This document shows positions 44,747-54,233 of a DNA stretch of 64,000 nucleotides, piece by piece. The stretch comes from Lachnospiraceae bacterium C6A11 (GTDB taxonomy: Bacteria; Bacillota; Clostridia; Lachnospirales; Lachnospiraceae): contig JNKY01000015.1 in the NCBI GenBank assembly GCA_000702245.1, positions 124,001-188,000 of the forward strand, read 5' to 3'. The notes below the pieces were generated by a model. The model was not told the DNA's origin, did not search any database, and worked only from the letters and a program-made list of their open reading frames with translations. Both the position numbers and the translations under genes were made by a program. The number at the start of each line of letters is the position of its first letter. Position 1 is the stretch's first letter.

Positions 44747-45718
44747 TTAGCAATAGGCATGATAGATTGTGTTCAGAACTCGCTTCTTGTCGGCGCTCCA
44801 CTGCGGCTCAACGAGGAGCTTCTTCGGGCCGTCGCCGGTCAGGCGGTGGATCACGGTCTCTTTAGGAAGAAGGCGGATGCAGTTCATCAGCACCTCGGTG
44901 TATTCCTCAAGGCTCATAATATGAAATGGCTCAGCAAGGTATTCGTCGTACAGGCGGGTGCCTTTTAATATATGAAGAAGCTGGAGCTTGATGCCGTCAA
45001 GAACCGGCTCAAGTCCGGCAAGATAGCGTATGGTTGCGTACATATCCTCGTGGGTTTCGCCCGGGAGACCGAGAATAACGTGGGTTATCACAGTAATTCC
45101 TGCGGCCTTCAGTCTGTGGTAGGTATCCTCAAATACCTGAAGCGGATAGCCGCGGTTGATGCGTTTTGCGGTCTCTTCGTGGATGGTCTGCAGCCCGAGC
45201 TCGATCCAGACCGGCTTTATCTTGTTTAGTTCTGCGAGAAAGCTGAGCATCTCATCGGAAATACAGTCCGGTCTCGTACCAATCGAAAGAATGACAATCT
45301 CCGGACGGTTTATCGTATCGGTATAAAGAGCCTTCAGGGTATCGAAGTCTCCATAGGTATTTGTAAAGGACTGGAAATACGCGATATATCGACGGTCCTC
45401 AGGTTTTATCTTGGACGAGATCTTCGCGTCAACCAGCTTTCTTGCGTATTCAATCTGAGTATCTATGGATGTTATTATTGAATGATCTGATGTACCGGCC
45501 TGCGAAACTACAGCGTGCCGATCATTATGAGTATCGTCGCAGTTAGATAGTGGCGCAGCAAAATCACCGGAGCCGCCCTCCGAGCAGAAGGTGCAGCCGC
45601 CGGTTCCAACAGTGCCGTCGCGGTTCGGGCAGGTACAGCCGCTCTGAAGGGAGAGCTTGTAGATCTTCTGCCCGTATTTCTTTTTCAGTTCGTCCGAGAT
45701 GAGTCGTATTTCTTTCAT
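44747..45718 (-). CDS. TIGR01212-family radical SAM protein (YtqA-like)
   Basis: 323 residues. The N-terminal cluster motif is CTCPNRDGTVGTGGCTFCSE, with the extended spacing (CxxxxxGxxGxxGCxxC) of TIGR01212/elongator-like radical SAM proteins. Later motifs include LSIGTRPDCIS, WIELGLQTIHEETAKRINRG and VITHVILGLPGETHEDM. The substrate is not firmly known; related proteins act in RNA modification. About 140 bp separate it from trmB, on the same strand. Confidence 0.92.
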   Translation of the reverse strand: MKEIRLISDELKKKYGQKIYKLSLQSGCTCPNRDGTVGTGGCTFCSEGGSGDFAAPLSNCDDTHNDRHAVVSQAGTSDHSIITSIDTQIEYARKLVDAKISSKIKPEDRRYIAYFQSFTNTYGDFDTLKALYTDTINRPEIVILSIGTRPDCISDEMLSFLAELNKIKPVWIELGLQTIHEETAKRINRGYPLQVFEDTYHRLKAAGITVITHVILGLPGETHEDMYATIRYLAGLEPVLDGIKLQLLHILKGTRLYDEYLAEPFHIMSLEEYTEVLMNCIRLLPKETVIHRLTGDGPKKLLVEPQWSADKKRVLNTIYHAYC

Positions 45719-45753
45719 GGTTTTACTATGGAGATGGATTATCTCTGTAATAT

Positions 45754-45794
45754 AAAAAGGAAGTTCTCAGGCGGGGCCCTTAAACTTCCCTTTT
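45754..45794 (-). terminator. Terminator of the zinc-ribbon membrane gene
   Basis: Stem AAAAAGGAAGTT / AACTTCCCTTTT with one mismatch and a 17-base loop, followed on the minus strand by TTTATATT; 23 bp after the stop at 45817. Confidence 0.75.
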
Positions 45795-45816
45795 ATATTT
45801 TTAAACTATGTTTAGA

Positions 45817-46416
45817 TTAGTTCTCTTTTGAAATAGTCTCGATAACAGCCTTTGCAATAAGAATAGCAAGTCCGAGTAATACGAACCACCATGCAAGACC
45901 GAAGTGAGAGCTAGCAGAACCACCAAGGGCTTTGATTGATGATGCATCACTACCAGAGATTGAATGATCCTTTACAACCTTAGCGCAGCTTGCAAGAATA
46001 AATGCAAGAAGACCAAGAGCTGGAAGGTAGAACTGGTAGAATGGAAGACCCTTAACTGCATCCTTAACCTGTGGCATTGTCTCCATAAGAACTGTTCCAA
46101 CTGCAACAATTATAAGAAGAATACTCCATAATTTAAGGATACCACCGTTAGAAGCCCAAAGACCAAAGCTATTTGACTCTGAAATTCCCCAAACAGTTAC
46201 CTTTGCAACATGCCATCTTGGTAAGAATGAACCAAGGAAAACAAGACCAGCACCAGCGAATGCGCCATACTTTACAAGTGCAGCGAGAGCTGGGTTAGAT
46301 GGTGCACTGCTTCCAGCAGGTGCAAATCCCTGATTAACAGTCATAACAGGTGCGCCGCAATTTGGACAATTTGGAGCTCCGTCCATGATCTCTGCCCCAC
46401 AGTTATTACATCTCAT
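45817..46416 (-). CDS. Zinc-ribbon membrane protein
   Basis: 199 residues. The start MRCNNCGAEIMDGAPNCPNC is a four-Cys zinc ribbon (CxxC ... CxxC), followed by a short linker and four predicted membrane segments (about 45-65, 85-105, 125-145, 172-192). The ribosome site AGGAGG is strong. Paralogue of the gene at 47841. Function unknown; such proteins are common in Lachnospiraceae. Confidence 0.8.
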   Translation of the reverse strand: MRCNNCGAEIMDGAPNCPNCGAPVMTVNQGFAPAGSSAPSNPALAALVKYGAFAGAGLVFLGSFLPRWHVAKVTVWGISESNSFGLWASNGGILKLWSILLIIVAVGTVLMETMPQVKDAVKGLPFYQFYLPALGLLAFILASCAKVVKDHSISGSDASSIKALGGSASSHFGLAWWFVLLGLAILIAKAVIETISKEN

Positions 46417-46666
46417 ACTTTTTCCTCCTTTTAGAATGGACAGTGTTTATCACTGTCAAAATAAAGATAAGCATAGTCTGAAAATCTCAGACCAAAGTCA
46501 GAATATCACATTTTTTTATCAATTTCAACAGTTAGCGTTATTTATTTTTTGTACGTTCTATGTTATAGTATTGATTGTAGGTGCCGAGCACTTAATAAAA
46601 TGATAAAATCGGATTCCGGAAGGCGGCTTCGGGAATCTATAAAATGAACATCCGGAGGGAAAAATA

Positions 46667-47062
46667 ATGGAAGGCAAGAAGAAGGGTCCTCTTATAATAG
46701 GTATTATTTCTGGAGTTGTTATCGTGGCGTCGATCGTGATCGCAATACTGTATTTTACAGGAGCTATCGGAACCAAGGGACGTAACGGAACGTACGAAGG
46801 CACAGTTTCAATGTATGGATATGATGTGGCAGTGACCATTAAGATCGATGGTGAGGACGGCGAGCTGAGGATGCATTATCCGGACGACGCAGAGTCACAG
46901 GATTACGTTCAGAGCTTCACCGCTTCATGGGATGGTGACACACTCAAGATGAATGCAGGCGGAAATATTCTTAAGGCCAAATACAATGACAAGAATGAAA
47001 CATTGTCAATAGCCGGCGGGGATTTCCTTGGAGCTGACATAGTTGTCGGAAAGAAGAAATAA
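46667..47062 (+). CDS. Single-pass membrane protein with beta-rich extracellular domain
   Basis: 131 residues. One membrane segment (LIIGIISGVVIVASIVIAIL), then about 100 residues in short strands (NGTYEGTVSMYGYDVAVTIK, DTLKMNAGGNILKAKY), a lipocalin- or META-like beta pattern by eye. GGAGGG precedes the ATG. It is 44 bp before the DUF4230 gene and likely co-transcribed. No family recognised. Confidence 0.7.
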   Translation: MEGKKKGPLIIGIISGVVIVASIVIAILYFTGAIGTKGRNGTYEGTVSMYGYDVAVTIKIDGEDGELRMHYPDDAESQDYVQSFTASWDGDTLKMNAGGNILKAKYNDKNETLSIAGGDFLGADIVVGKKK

Positions 47063-47106
47063 TGCTGTTTTTACTCAAAAAGCTGTTATTCAGAAGGAGG
47101 GGCGAC

Positions 47107-47769
47107 ATGTCTAAAAGGGAAAGTAATGACAAGGACGTGACCGTCAATAAGATAAAGCTCATAAGGACGGCTATCATAGCGGCCGTAATTCTGTTCTTTT
47201 TGATATTTGTAATAAAGAAGATCGATGCTTATCTCGACGCGAGGAAGAAGCCGGCGCTTTCGGCTGAGAAGCTTACCGAGCAGCTGGTGGCCTGCAGCGA
47301 CCTGACCACGGCGGAGATCATATATAACGGTGTTGTAAGATTTGAAGAGGATGGTATTCCGCTGATCAACGAAAACAGCTTCCTGATGATGTATTCGGCA
47401 AGAGTTAAGGCCGGAATCGACATCTCGCAGGTTAAGGTAAATGTTACGAGCAACAAGGTTATCGTTACACTTCCTGAGGTTACTATCCAGGATCTGATAA
47501 TCGACACGGATACGTTGGAATTCTACGATGTAACCACTTCGCTTTTCAATCAGACGCAGCAGAGCGACGTTGTTGTAGCTGTTAATTATGCAAAAGAAGA
47601 TGTAAAGCAGCATGCTGATATTCCGGGACTTCTTGCGAAGGCTAAGGAGCAGACGGAGATCCTCATAAGAGGTCTTCTTACTGATACGGCAGGCGACAGA
47701 GAGCTCATCATAAGATATGTTGATGAGGTCGATGATGACGATGACGACAGTACAGAGACGAAGAAATAA
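47107..47769 (+). CDS. DUF4230-family membrane protein
   Basis: 220 residues from the ATG at 47107, with AAGGAGGGG upstream; the longer frame from 47062 is less likely. A basic N-terminus, one membrane segment (AIIAAVILFFLIFVI), then LVACSDLTTAEIIYNGVVRF and ARVKAGIDISQVKVNVTSNK fit DUF4230. The tail is acidic (DDDDDS). The function is unknown. Confidence 0.8.
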   Translation: MSKRESNDKDVTVNKIKLIRTAIIAAVILFFLIFVIKKIDAYLDARKKPALSAEKLTEQLVACSDLTTAEIIYNGVVRFEEDGIPLINENSFLMMYSARVKAGIDISQVKVNVTSNKVIVTLPEVTIQDLIIDTDTLEFYDVTTSLFNQTQQSDVVVAVNYAKEDVKQHADIPGLLAKAKEQTEILIRGLLTDTAGDRELIIRYVDEVDDDDDDSTETKK

Positions 47770-47787
47770 ATATTTGAAAATAAAAAA

Positions 47788-47813
47788 CACGGACAGGTGA
47801 AAACCTGTCCGTG
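47788..47813. terminator. Bidirectional terminator
   Basis: Perfect stem CACGGACAGGT / ACCTGTCCGTG with loop GAAA, A-run before and T-run after. It serves the convergent DUF4230 and zinc-ribbon genes. Confidence 0.88.
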
Positions 47814-47840
47814 ATATTTTTTATTTAAGTGAATCCCAAA

Positions 47841-48827
47841 CTACATTGGCTGTGTTGGATTCTGTGGTGGCTGCTGAGCGTATGGCTGCTGTGGCTGCTG
47901 TGGCTGCTGAGCAAACTGCTGAGGCTGCTGTGGAGCCTGTCCGTATGGAGCCTGAGGAGCCTGGCCATAAGGCTGCTGAGGAGCCTGACCATAAGGAGCC
48001 TGCTGTGGCTGTCCATAATTCTGAGGGTTGATAGGCTGAGCAAACTGCTGTGCAGGACGCTGATAAGCGTAAGCCTGTGAAGCCTGACGAACTCTCTTCT
48101 CGCCTGTGTGGAAGTTCTGTCCCTTGATCAGACAAACGATAGGTCTGACGAAGATAAGAAGGATTCCAACGAGTGAGAACCACCATGAAATATTAAAGTG
48201 TGCAGAAACCATAGAGCTTGTCTTGGCTGCCTTGAATATATCCTGAATATCGCCATTAAAAGTCTCAACAAAGAAAAGGATAAGAACAACAACCGGTGCG
48301 TAGAACTCTGAGCCCGGAAGTCTTGTAAGACCTGTAAGGTTAACACCAGGAATTACATTAAATACTACAAGATATCTGAAGAGAAGCCAAACACCTAAGA
48401 TGATTGTCATAACTCCACAGAACTTAACGAAGCCGTTAAGGCCTTCTGCAAAGAGACCGTATGACTCACTTGCATTGTTGTAGCTGCTTGACACATGTAT
48501 CCAAGCCGGAATACATGCAAAAAGGAGTACGAAGAATGCTCCTATGAAAGAGCAGAGCATTGTATAGTCTCCTCTAAGTCTCTGAGAGAATGGACCTCCT
48601 GCATAATAATATACAGCCGGCTTTGGTGGATATGGATTACCATATGGCTGCTGATACTGTCCCTGAGGGCCGCCGAAATTCTGTGGTCCTGGGAATCCCT
48701 GAGGTGGTGCCTGATACTGCTGCTGTGACTGAGGCTGAGCCTGATACTGCTGAGGAGCAGGTGTGCCACATACAGGGCAAGCAGGTGCACCCATCGGTAT
48801 TTCATTACCGCATTGATTACATCTCAT
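47841..48827 (-). CDS. Zinc-ribbon membrane protein with Pro/Gln/Tyr-rich repeats
   Basis: 328 residues. A four-Cys zinc ribbon (MRCNQCGNEIPMGAPACPVC), a Gln/Pro/Gly-rich stretch (about 25-70), four membrane segments (about 85-240) and a C-terminal tail (about 255-328) made of PYGQAPQ and QQPQQ repeats. Paralogue of the gene at 45817 but with added low-complexity parts. AGGAGG upstream of the ATG. Function unknown; repeats may mediate contacts at the membrane. Confidence 0.8.
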   Translation of the reverse strand: MRCNQCGNEIPMGAPACPVCGTPAPQQYQAQPQSQQQYQAPPQGFPGPQNFGGPQGQYQQPYGNPYPPKPAVYYYAGGPFSQRLRGDYTMLCSFIGAFFVLLFACIPAWIHVSSSYNNASESYGLFAEGLNGFVKFCGVMTIILGVWLLFRYLVVFNVIPGVNLTGLTRLPGSEFYAPVVVLILFFVETFNGDIQDIFKAAKTSSMVSAHFNISWWFSLVGILLIFVRPIVCLIKGQNFHTGEKRVRQASQAYAYQRPAQQFAQPINPQNYGQPQQAPYGQAPQQPYGQAPQAPYGQAPQQPQQFAQQPQQPQQPYAQQPPQNPTQPM

Positions 48828-48957
48828 ACTTTTTTCCTCCTATGATTTCATTGACTAGGATTAGTCTAAAATATGCAAAAAATTGCACTTTTTAATACAT
48901 CTATTATGACAAAATTACATAAAAAAAGCAACTGTTTATTTATGTTCCACAAGGCTT

Positions 48958-49030
48958 TTTCACAGGGCTTTTCCTTGACTGAAGAGGGTCCGGGATATAC
49001 AATAAAAGTGCAGTTATTGGCAGTATAATT
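48958..49030 (+). repeat. Direct repeat copy 1, promoter-like, before the helicase fusion gene
   Basis: About 73 bp, nearly the same as 55065-55136. It contains TTGACT (48975-48980), a 17-bp spacer and TACAAT (48998-49003), a plausible sigma-A promoter, and a second conserved TATAAT (49024-49029). It ends 12 bp before the helicase ATG. Outside the repeat the two flanks do not match. Confidence 0.85.
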
Positions 49031-49042
49031 GGGGTGATTCGG

Positions 49043-52000
49043 ATGGCTGATATTGTATTTATTGATTTAGAGGTTTCTCAGGTAAAAGAGCATATCAAAG
49101 GCTATGGGGTTGCAAGGGCAGAAATACCCGTAAAAAGCATCAATTCTATTAAAAATTCTTATGATGGTACCAGCATTTTCAAATTCAACGATATTTGTTC
49201 GGGTGCTTTTTTTGTATGCGGACATAATATTGTGAGTTTTGATTCAGTACATCTTGAAAATGAGGGGCTGGATCTTTCTGATCTTAAGATGATAGATACG
49301 TTGTTCATGTCACCGCTGTTATTCCCTAAAAAACCATATCACAGGTTGCTGAAGGACGATAAGCTGTCGCCTGATGATGAAAATAATCCTCTTAATGATG
49401 CCAAGAAATGTATGGAGCTTTATATCGACGAAGTGGACAGCTTTTTTGGCCTGAAGCAGAATCTGAAAGAGATATTTTATCTGCTTTTGCATGAAAAAAA
49501 GGGGTATTCCGGATTCTTTGAAAGTATTTACTATTATTGTGAGAATGAGAACCTGAAGGATCTTATCAGAGAGGAATTTGCCGGGAAGATATGCGACAAT
49601 TCTGATCTGGATGCTTTGATCAACGAGCATCCGGTTGAGCTGGCCTACGTCCTTGCGTCTATTAACGCAGATGATAAGGATGCGATAATACCTCCATGGG
49701 TAAAGGTTAATTTCCCAAAGGTTAGTGAGGTATTCCACAGATTAAGAGGAAAAAAGTGCGAAGAGGGTTGCCCGTATTGCAACAATGCTTTTGATATAAG
49801 GAAGCATTTGAAGGACAAATTCGGTTACTCAGAATTCCGGACGTTCAATGGGGAGAATCTTCAGGAAAAGGCAGTTCAGGCAGCTGTTGACGGGAAATCG
49901 CTGTTGGCTGTATTTCCAACCGGAGGCGGTAAGTCCATTACCTTTCAGCTTCCAGCCCTTATTGAGGCAGATACTGTCAGAGGGCTTACGGTAGTTATTT
50001 CTCCTTTAGTTTCACTTATGAAGGATCAGGTTGATAACCTAAGTGAAAAGGGCTTCTCTGACGCAGTCAGTTTAAATAGTCTGCTCAATCCTATAGAGAG
50101 AAAGGAAGTTTTGGAAAGGGTTGAAAGCGGAATAGCGTCTATCCTTTATATTGCTCCGGAGTCATTAAGGTCAGATTCTGTTGAACGCCTTCTATATAAA
50201 AGAGGGGTCAGCAGATTTGTTATAGATGAAGCGCATTGTTTTTCTTCTTGGGGGCAGGATTTCAGAGTCGATTACCTCTACATAGGTGATTTTATAGCCA
50301 ACTTGGAGGAAAAAACAGGTCGGAAAATACCGGTTTCCTGCTTTACTGCAACGGCAAAGCAGAAGGTTATCGGTGATATCAAGAAATATTTCATGGATAA
50401 GCTGGGGGTTGACCTGGAATTATACACCACGGATACAGCGAGAAAGAATCTGCGTTATTTGGTAGAGTATTCCGATAATAACGAGGAGAAATACAGGACT
50501 CTTCGTTCCTGGTTGGAAGCAAAGGATTGTCCGACGATAATATATGTTTCGCGAACATCTACTGCTGAAAAATTGGCAGAAAGACTGAGAACGGACGGAT
50601 TCAATGCAAAACCGTATCACGGACAGATGGATCCGGATGAAAAAACTGAAAATCAGAATGCATTTAAACGAGGCGAGCTGAATATAATTGTTGCGACCTC
50701 GGCTTTTGGCATGGGTGTTGATAAGGCGGATGTTGGATTGGTCATTCACTATGATATATCCAATTCGCTTGAAGACTACGTGCAGGAGGCCGGAAGAGCC
50801 GGTCGAGATGAGCATATCAGCGCTGAATGCAGAGTGCTTTTCAATGAAAATGATCTGAATAAGCATTTTATGCTTTTGAATCAGTCGAAGCTCAGTATAA
50901 GCGAGATTCAGGAGGTTTGGAGAGGAGTAAAGAATCTTTGCAAGGGTAGAGAGGGCATAAGCAGTACAGCTCTTGAGATTGCCAAAGCTGCGGGTTGGAA
51001 CCCTGAATTTAAAAGGGATATAGAGACACGAGTTCGTGCAGCTATCGCAGCACTTGAGATGGCGGGCTATGTTAGGAGAGGAAATAACAGCCCGAGGGTA
51101 TTTGCGGACAGCTTGAAAATAGATAGTATGCTTGAAGCACAGAAGCAATTGATGAAAAGTCCGAATTTCAAACTTGAGATGATACCTATTGCTGTACTGG
51201 TTCTCAGATATCTTATTCCTCTGAAATACAGAAATAAGAACAAGAAAAAGTTTGATGATTTTGGAATAGATGTTGAGTCGAGAGTTGATTATATAGCGGA
51301 TCATATCGGAATCGATAAGAAGCTTGTGATCGAGTGCGTGAATGAGCTTAAATATGTAGGAATACTGGCGGATGACACAGAAATGTATGTCCATCTTGAT
51401 CCGGGAGATCTGTCCAGAAATGGAATGAGCAAGAAGACTTCGGATTATCTGAAGCTGGAACAATTCCTTATAGAAGAGGTGACATCTACTGAAATAATTG
51501 AGAAGAGATATGATTACCGTGAATTAAATGAAAAGGCTGAGGATGCAGGATTAAAGAGCAGTATAAATATGCTCAAGGAAATCATCAATTTCTGGACTAT
51601 CAAGAATTATATCGAAAAGCCCCACGGAGAAGTCAGTAATTCTGTATTGATACAGCCAAAGGTTGATAAGAAAAAATTTCAAAAGAGAATTGATGACAGA
51701 CTTGTATTATGCAGATATATTGATGAATATTTTAGACTCCGAGGCCGCACAGAATATGATAGTGTGAAAAATGGTCCGAAAACTGTGTCAAATATAAAGG
51801 TTGATTTTTCTCCGAGAGATATCTTAAACATCTTTAATATAAGTGAGGATAAATTGGGTATTTTCAAATTCAGTCTTGGGCATATAGAGGAAGCTTTGCT
51901 ATATCTGACAAAGATTGGCTCCTTCAAGATTGATGGAGGATTTCTTGTTATCTACAATGCACTTCGTATAAATCGTATCGAGATGGATAACAAGAAACGA

Positions 52001-53980
52001 TATAAGAAGGAGGATTACGCAAAACTAGAGGAGTATTATAAGAACAAAACTCAGCAGATCCATATAGTCGGTGAGTATGCAAATATGATGGTTAAGGATT
52101 ATAATGCAGCACTTGCCTTTGTTAAAGACTATTTTAATATGGACTATGAGCAGTTTCTAAATATATATTTTGCAGGTGACAGACAGAAGGAGATAGAGAA
52201 GAATATAACTCCGGGCAAATATAACGAGTTATTTGAAAAGCTGACGGAAAAGCAGTTTGAGATAATTAATGATGACTATAGTAAGACTATAGTTGTTGCA
52301 GCGGGTCCGGGAAGTGGCAAGACCATGATCCTGGTTAATAAGATGGCGTCGCTCCTTCAGCTGGAAGATGTTAAAAGTGAGCAGCTGTTGATGCTAACAT
52401 TTTCAAGAAATGCGGCTATGGAGTTCAAGAGAAGGCTTTACAAGCTGATAGGAAAGGCTGCATCATATGTTGAAATAAAGACATTTCACTCTTATGCTTT
52501 CGATCTTCTGGGGCGGAAAGGAACTTTGGAGAAATCTGAGGATGTCATTAGAGCCGCAACAGATGCAATATTAAATAACGAGGTTGAGACTGAGAAAATA
52601 ACCAAAACAGTTTTGATGCTTGATGAGGCTCAGGATATGAATAGTGATGAGTATAATCTTGTCATGGCACTCAGGAAAGTTAACGAAAATATGAGAATCA
52701 TCGCGGTGGGTGATGATGATCAGAGTATTTATGGCTTTAGAGGTTCAGATCCAAAATACATGAAAAAGCTTCTTCAGGAGGAAGATGCAAAGCTGTATCA
52801 GATGGTGGATAATTTCAGAAATTGTCCGCTTATAGTTAATATTGCAAATCTTTTCTCGTATACCCTACCGGACAGACTAAAAAACGAGGCGCTGATTTCC
52901 AAGGTTGAAACTGAAGGAACAGTAATGATTGCAAGAGCCTCAAATCCTAAAGCACATCTGGAAGGTCTGCTGGAGGTATTTTTCCGAAATTGCTACAGGA
53001 AGGGCACAAGAACTGCCATTCTGACTACAACAAATGAGCAGGCGTATAAGATTCAGTATATCCTAAAGGATGAGGACTATAAACCAAGGCTTATCCAGTC
53101 AAGAAGCGGTTTCTCTTTATATAATCTGGATGAATTCAGAACCTTCCTTGAGGTTATCTATTGCAAAGATCGTTCTGTGATAGGAGAAACCGAGTGGAAA
53201 GATGCACGTGAAGTTTTAACAAAAATGCACGGAAACAGCAAAAATTTCAAAAATGTAGAGTATATTCTTGACCTTTATGAAGTAACCTATGATAAGAAAT
53301 ACTATATGGATTTTGAAAATTTCCTTCGAGAATGCTCTTTTGATGACTTCTACAGATGTGAAGAAGGAGAAATAATCATATCTACCATTCATAAAGCGAA
53401 GGGGCATGAGTTTGATGATGTATTTCTTGTTTTGAGTGGTCTGGATAATATTAATGTTGAAAAGCAAAGAGCAATCTATGTTGGAATGACGAGAGCAAAG
53501 GAGAACCTTTATATTGTTCAGGATGGAAATTGCTTCAGCCATGGAAGAAATACAGAGGTTGATGACAAAGAGCTTATAAGAAGCATTAATAACGCCGGAG
53601 CAAAATTCTACAATGAGAAAAAAGAATATCCGGAGCCGAAGAAAATACTGATGGAATTGACACTAAATGATGTAGCACTAACATTTAGTGGAAAATGTAT
53701 GGATAGCATTCGAAAGGGCGCGTTTATTGCCGGAGATAAGCTGACGATAGACATAAAAGAAGACAACGGAGCTTTCTATTTTAAGAAGAATATCAATGGT
53801 GTAGACAGGGTTGTATGTGCGGCGTCCAATAAGTTTATAAAAGAATTCGCACAGAAACTAAGAGAAGGATATTATCCGATAACTATTACTGCAAATTATA
53901 TTGTTTATTGGAGAGAGCCTGATAGTAAAACAGAATACAGAATAGTGCTTCCACAGATTCTTCTGGAAAAGAGAAATTAA
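49043..53980 (+). CDS. DEDD exonuclease-like / RecQ helicase / UvrD-Rep helicase fusion protein
   Basis: 1645 residues from the ATG at 49043 (GGGGTG upstream). (1) Residues 1-135: DEDD exonuclease-like domain with Asp8 and Glu10 (FIDLE), Asp67 (HNIVSFD) and Asp119 (NNPLNDA); the His or Tyr expected 4-5 residues before the last Asp is Asn. (2) CEEGCPYC near 245, a possible zinc knuckle. (3) RecQ helicase from about 265: Walker A PTGGGKS (about 293), DEAH in VIDEAHCFSSWGQDFR (about 394), motif VI VQEAGRAGRD. (4) A helical middle section of 400 residues. (5) SF1 UvrD/Rep helicase from about 1075: AAGPGSGKT, LDEAQDMN, GDDDQSIYGFRG, TIHKAKGHEFD, YVGMTRAKENLYI. Both ATPase cores look active. It probably unwinds or processes DNA in repair or defence; that role is inference. 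Confidence 0.9.
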   Translation: MADIVFIDLEVSQVKEHIKGYGVARAEIPVKSINSIKNSYDGTSIFKFNDICSGAFFVCGHNIVSFDSVHLENEGLDLSDLKMIDTLFMSPLLFPKKPYHRLLKDDKLSPDDENNPLNDAKKCMELYIDEVDSFFGLKQNLKEIFYLLLHEKKGYSGFFESIYYYCENENLKDLIREEFAGKICDNSDLDALINEHPVELAYVLASINADDKDAIIPPWVKVNFPKVSEVFHRLRGKKCEEGCPYCNNAFDIRKHLKDKFGYSEFRTFNGENLQEKAVQAAVDGKSLLAVFPTGGGKSITFQLPALIEADTVRGLTVVISPLVSLMKDQVDNLSEKGFSDAVSLNSLLNPIERKEVLERVESGIASILYIAPESLRSDSVERLLYKRGVSRFVIDEAHCFSSWGQDFRVDYLYIGDFIANLEEKTGRKIPVSCFTATAKQKVIGDIKKYFMDKLGVDLELYTTDTARKNLRYLVEYSDNNEEKYRTLRSWLEAKDCPTIIYVSRTSTAEKLAERLRTDGFNAKPYHGQMDPDEKTENQNAFKRGELNIIVATSAFGMGVDKADVGLVIHYDISNSLEDYVQEAGRAGRDEHISAECRVLFNENDLNKHFMLLNQSKLSISEIQEVWRGVKNLCKGREGISSTALEIAKAAGWNPEFKRDIETRVRAAIAALEMAGYVRRGNNSPRVFADSLKIDSMLEAQKQLMKSPNFKLEMIPIAVLVLRYLIPLKYRNKNKKKFDDFGIDVESRVDYIADHIGIDKKLVIECVNELKYVGILADDTEMYVHLDPGDLSRNGMSKKTSDYLKLEQFLIEEVTSTEIIEKRYDYRELNEKAEDAGLKSSINMLKEIINFWTIKNYIEKPHGEVSNSVLIQPKVDKKKFQKRIDDRLVLCRYIDEYFRLRGRTEYDSVKNGPKTVSNIKVDFSPRDILNIFNISEDKLGIFKFSLGHIEEALLYLTKIGSFKIDGGFLVIYNALRINRIEMDNKKRYKKEDYAKLEEYYKNKTQQIHIVGEYANMMVKDYNAALAFVKDYFNMDYEQFLNIYFAGDRQKEIEKNITPGKYNELFEKLTEKQFEIINDDYSKTIVVAAGPGSGKTMILVNKMASLLQLEDVKSEQLLMLTFSRNAAMEFKRRLYKLIGKAASYVEIKTFHSYAFDLLGRKGTLEKSEDVIRAATDAILNNEVETEKITKTVLMLDEAQDMNSDEYNLVMALRKVNENMRIIAVGDDDQSIYGFRGSDPKYMKKLLQEEDAKLYQMVDNFRNCPLIVNIANLFSYTLPDRLKNEALISKVETEGTVMIARASNPKAHLEGLLEVFFRNCYRKGTRTAILTTTNEQAYKIQYILKDEDYKPRLIQSRSGFSLYNLDEFRTFLEVIYCKDRSVIGETEWKDAREVLTKMHGNSKNFKNVEYILDLYEVTYDKKYYMDFENFLRECSFDDFYRCEEGEIIISTIHKAKGHEFDDVFLVLSGLDNINVEKQRAIYVGMTRAKENLYIVQDGNCFSHGRNTEVDDKELIRSINNAGAKFYNEKKEYPEPKKILMELTLNDVALTFSGKCMDSIRKGAFIAGDKLTIDIKEDNGAFYFKKNINGVDRVVCAASNKFIKEFAQKLREGYYPITITANYIVYWREPDSKTEYRIVLPQILLEKRN

Positions 53981-53984
53981 AAAA

Positions 53985-54015
53985 CAGTGCTAAGCCTTAG
54001 CTAGGTTTAGCACTG
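53985..54015. terminator. Bidirectional terminator between helicase and DUF3990 cassette
   Basis: Stem CAGTGCTAA / TTAGCACTG, extended inside by CCT/AGG, between two convergent genes; A-run on the left and TTATTTTT on the right. Confidence 0.85.
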
Positions 54016-54022
54016 CTTATTT

Positions 54023-54232
54023 TTACCAGGCGTGTTTTCCGGTTGCTGCGAGACTGTCTATGTCCATGTACGCATTCTCAAGAGCCTCTTGGTGATAGGT
54101 GTAATACCCATCATATATTTCTTGAGTTATTCCTTTATCATCCCACTCGCGCAGAACCTCGCCGGTTGAACGAGCGTGATGATCGGCATATCGTTCTATA
54201 AGAAAAAGAAAATACTTCATTTCCTCGGTCAT
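54023..54232 (-). CDS. DUF3791-like small protein, cassette gene 3
   Basis: 69 residues from the ATG at 54232, with AAGGAG 8 bases upstream (a GTG at 54241 is in frame but overlaps the preceding gene). MTEEMKYFLFLIERYADHHA then YHQEALENAYMDIDSLAATG resembles DUF3791, a small family found beside DUF3990. It starts one base after the stop of the 82-residue gene, so translation is coupled. Antitoxin or partner role is inferred from context. Confidence 0.7.
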   Translation of the reverse strand: MTEEMKYFLFLIERYADHHARSTGEVLREWDDKGITQEIYDGYYTYHQEALENAYMDIDSLAATGKHAW

Positions 54233-54233
54233 A

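Noticed and set aside
47086-47790. 234-codon open frame opposite the DUF4230 gene
   Set aside because: The plus-strand gene has a strong ribosome site and family match; the opposite frame has neither.
50420-51463. 347-codon open frame opposite the helicase fusion
   Set aside because: Shadow within the RecQ region; no ribosome site or domain.
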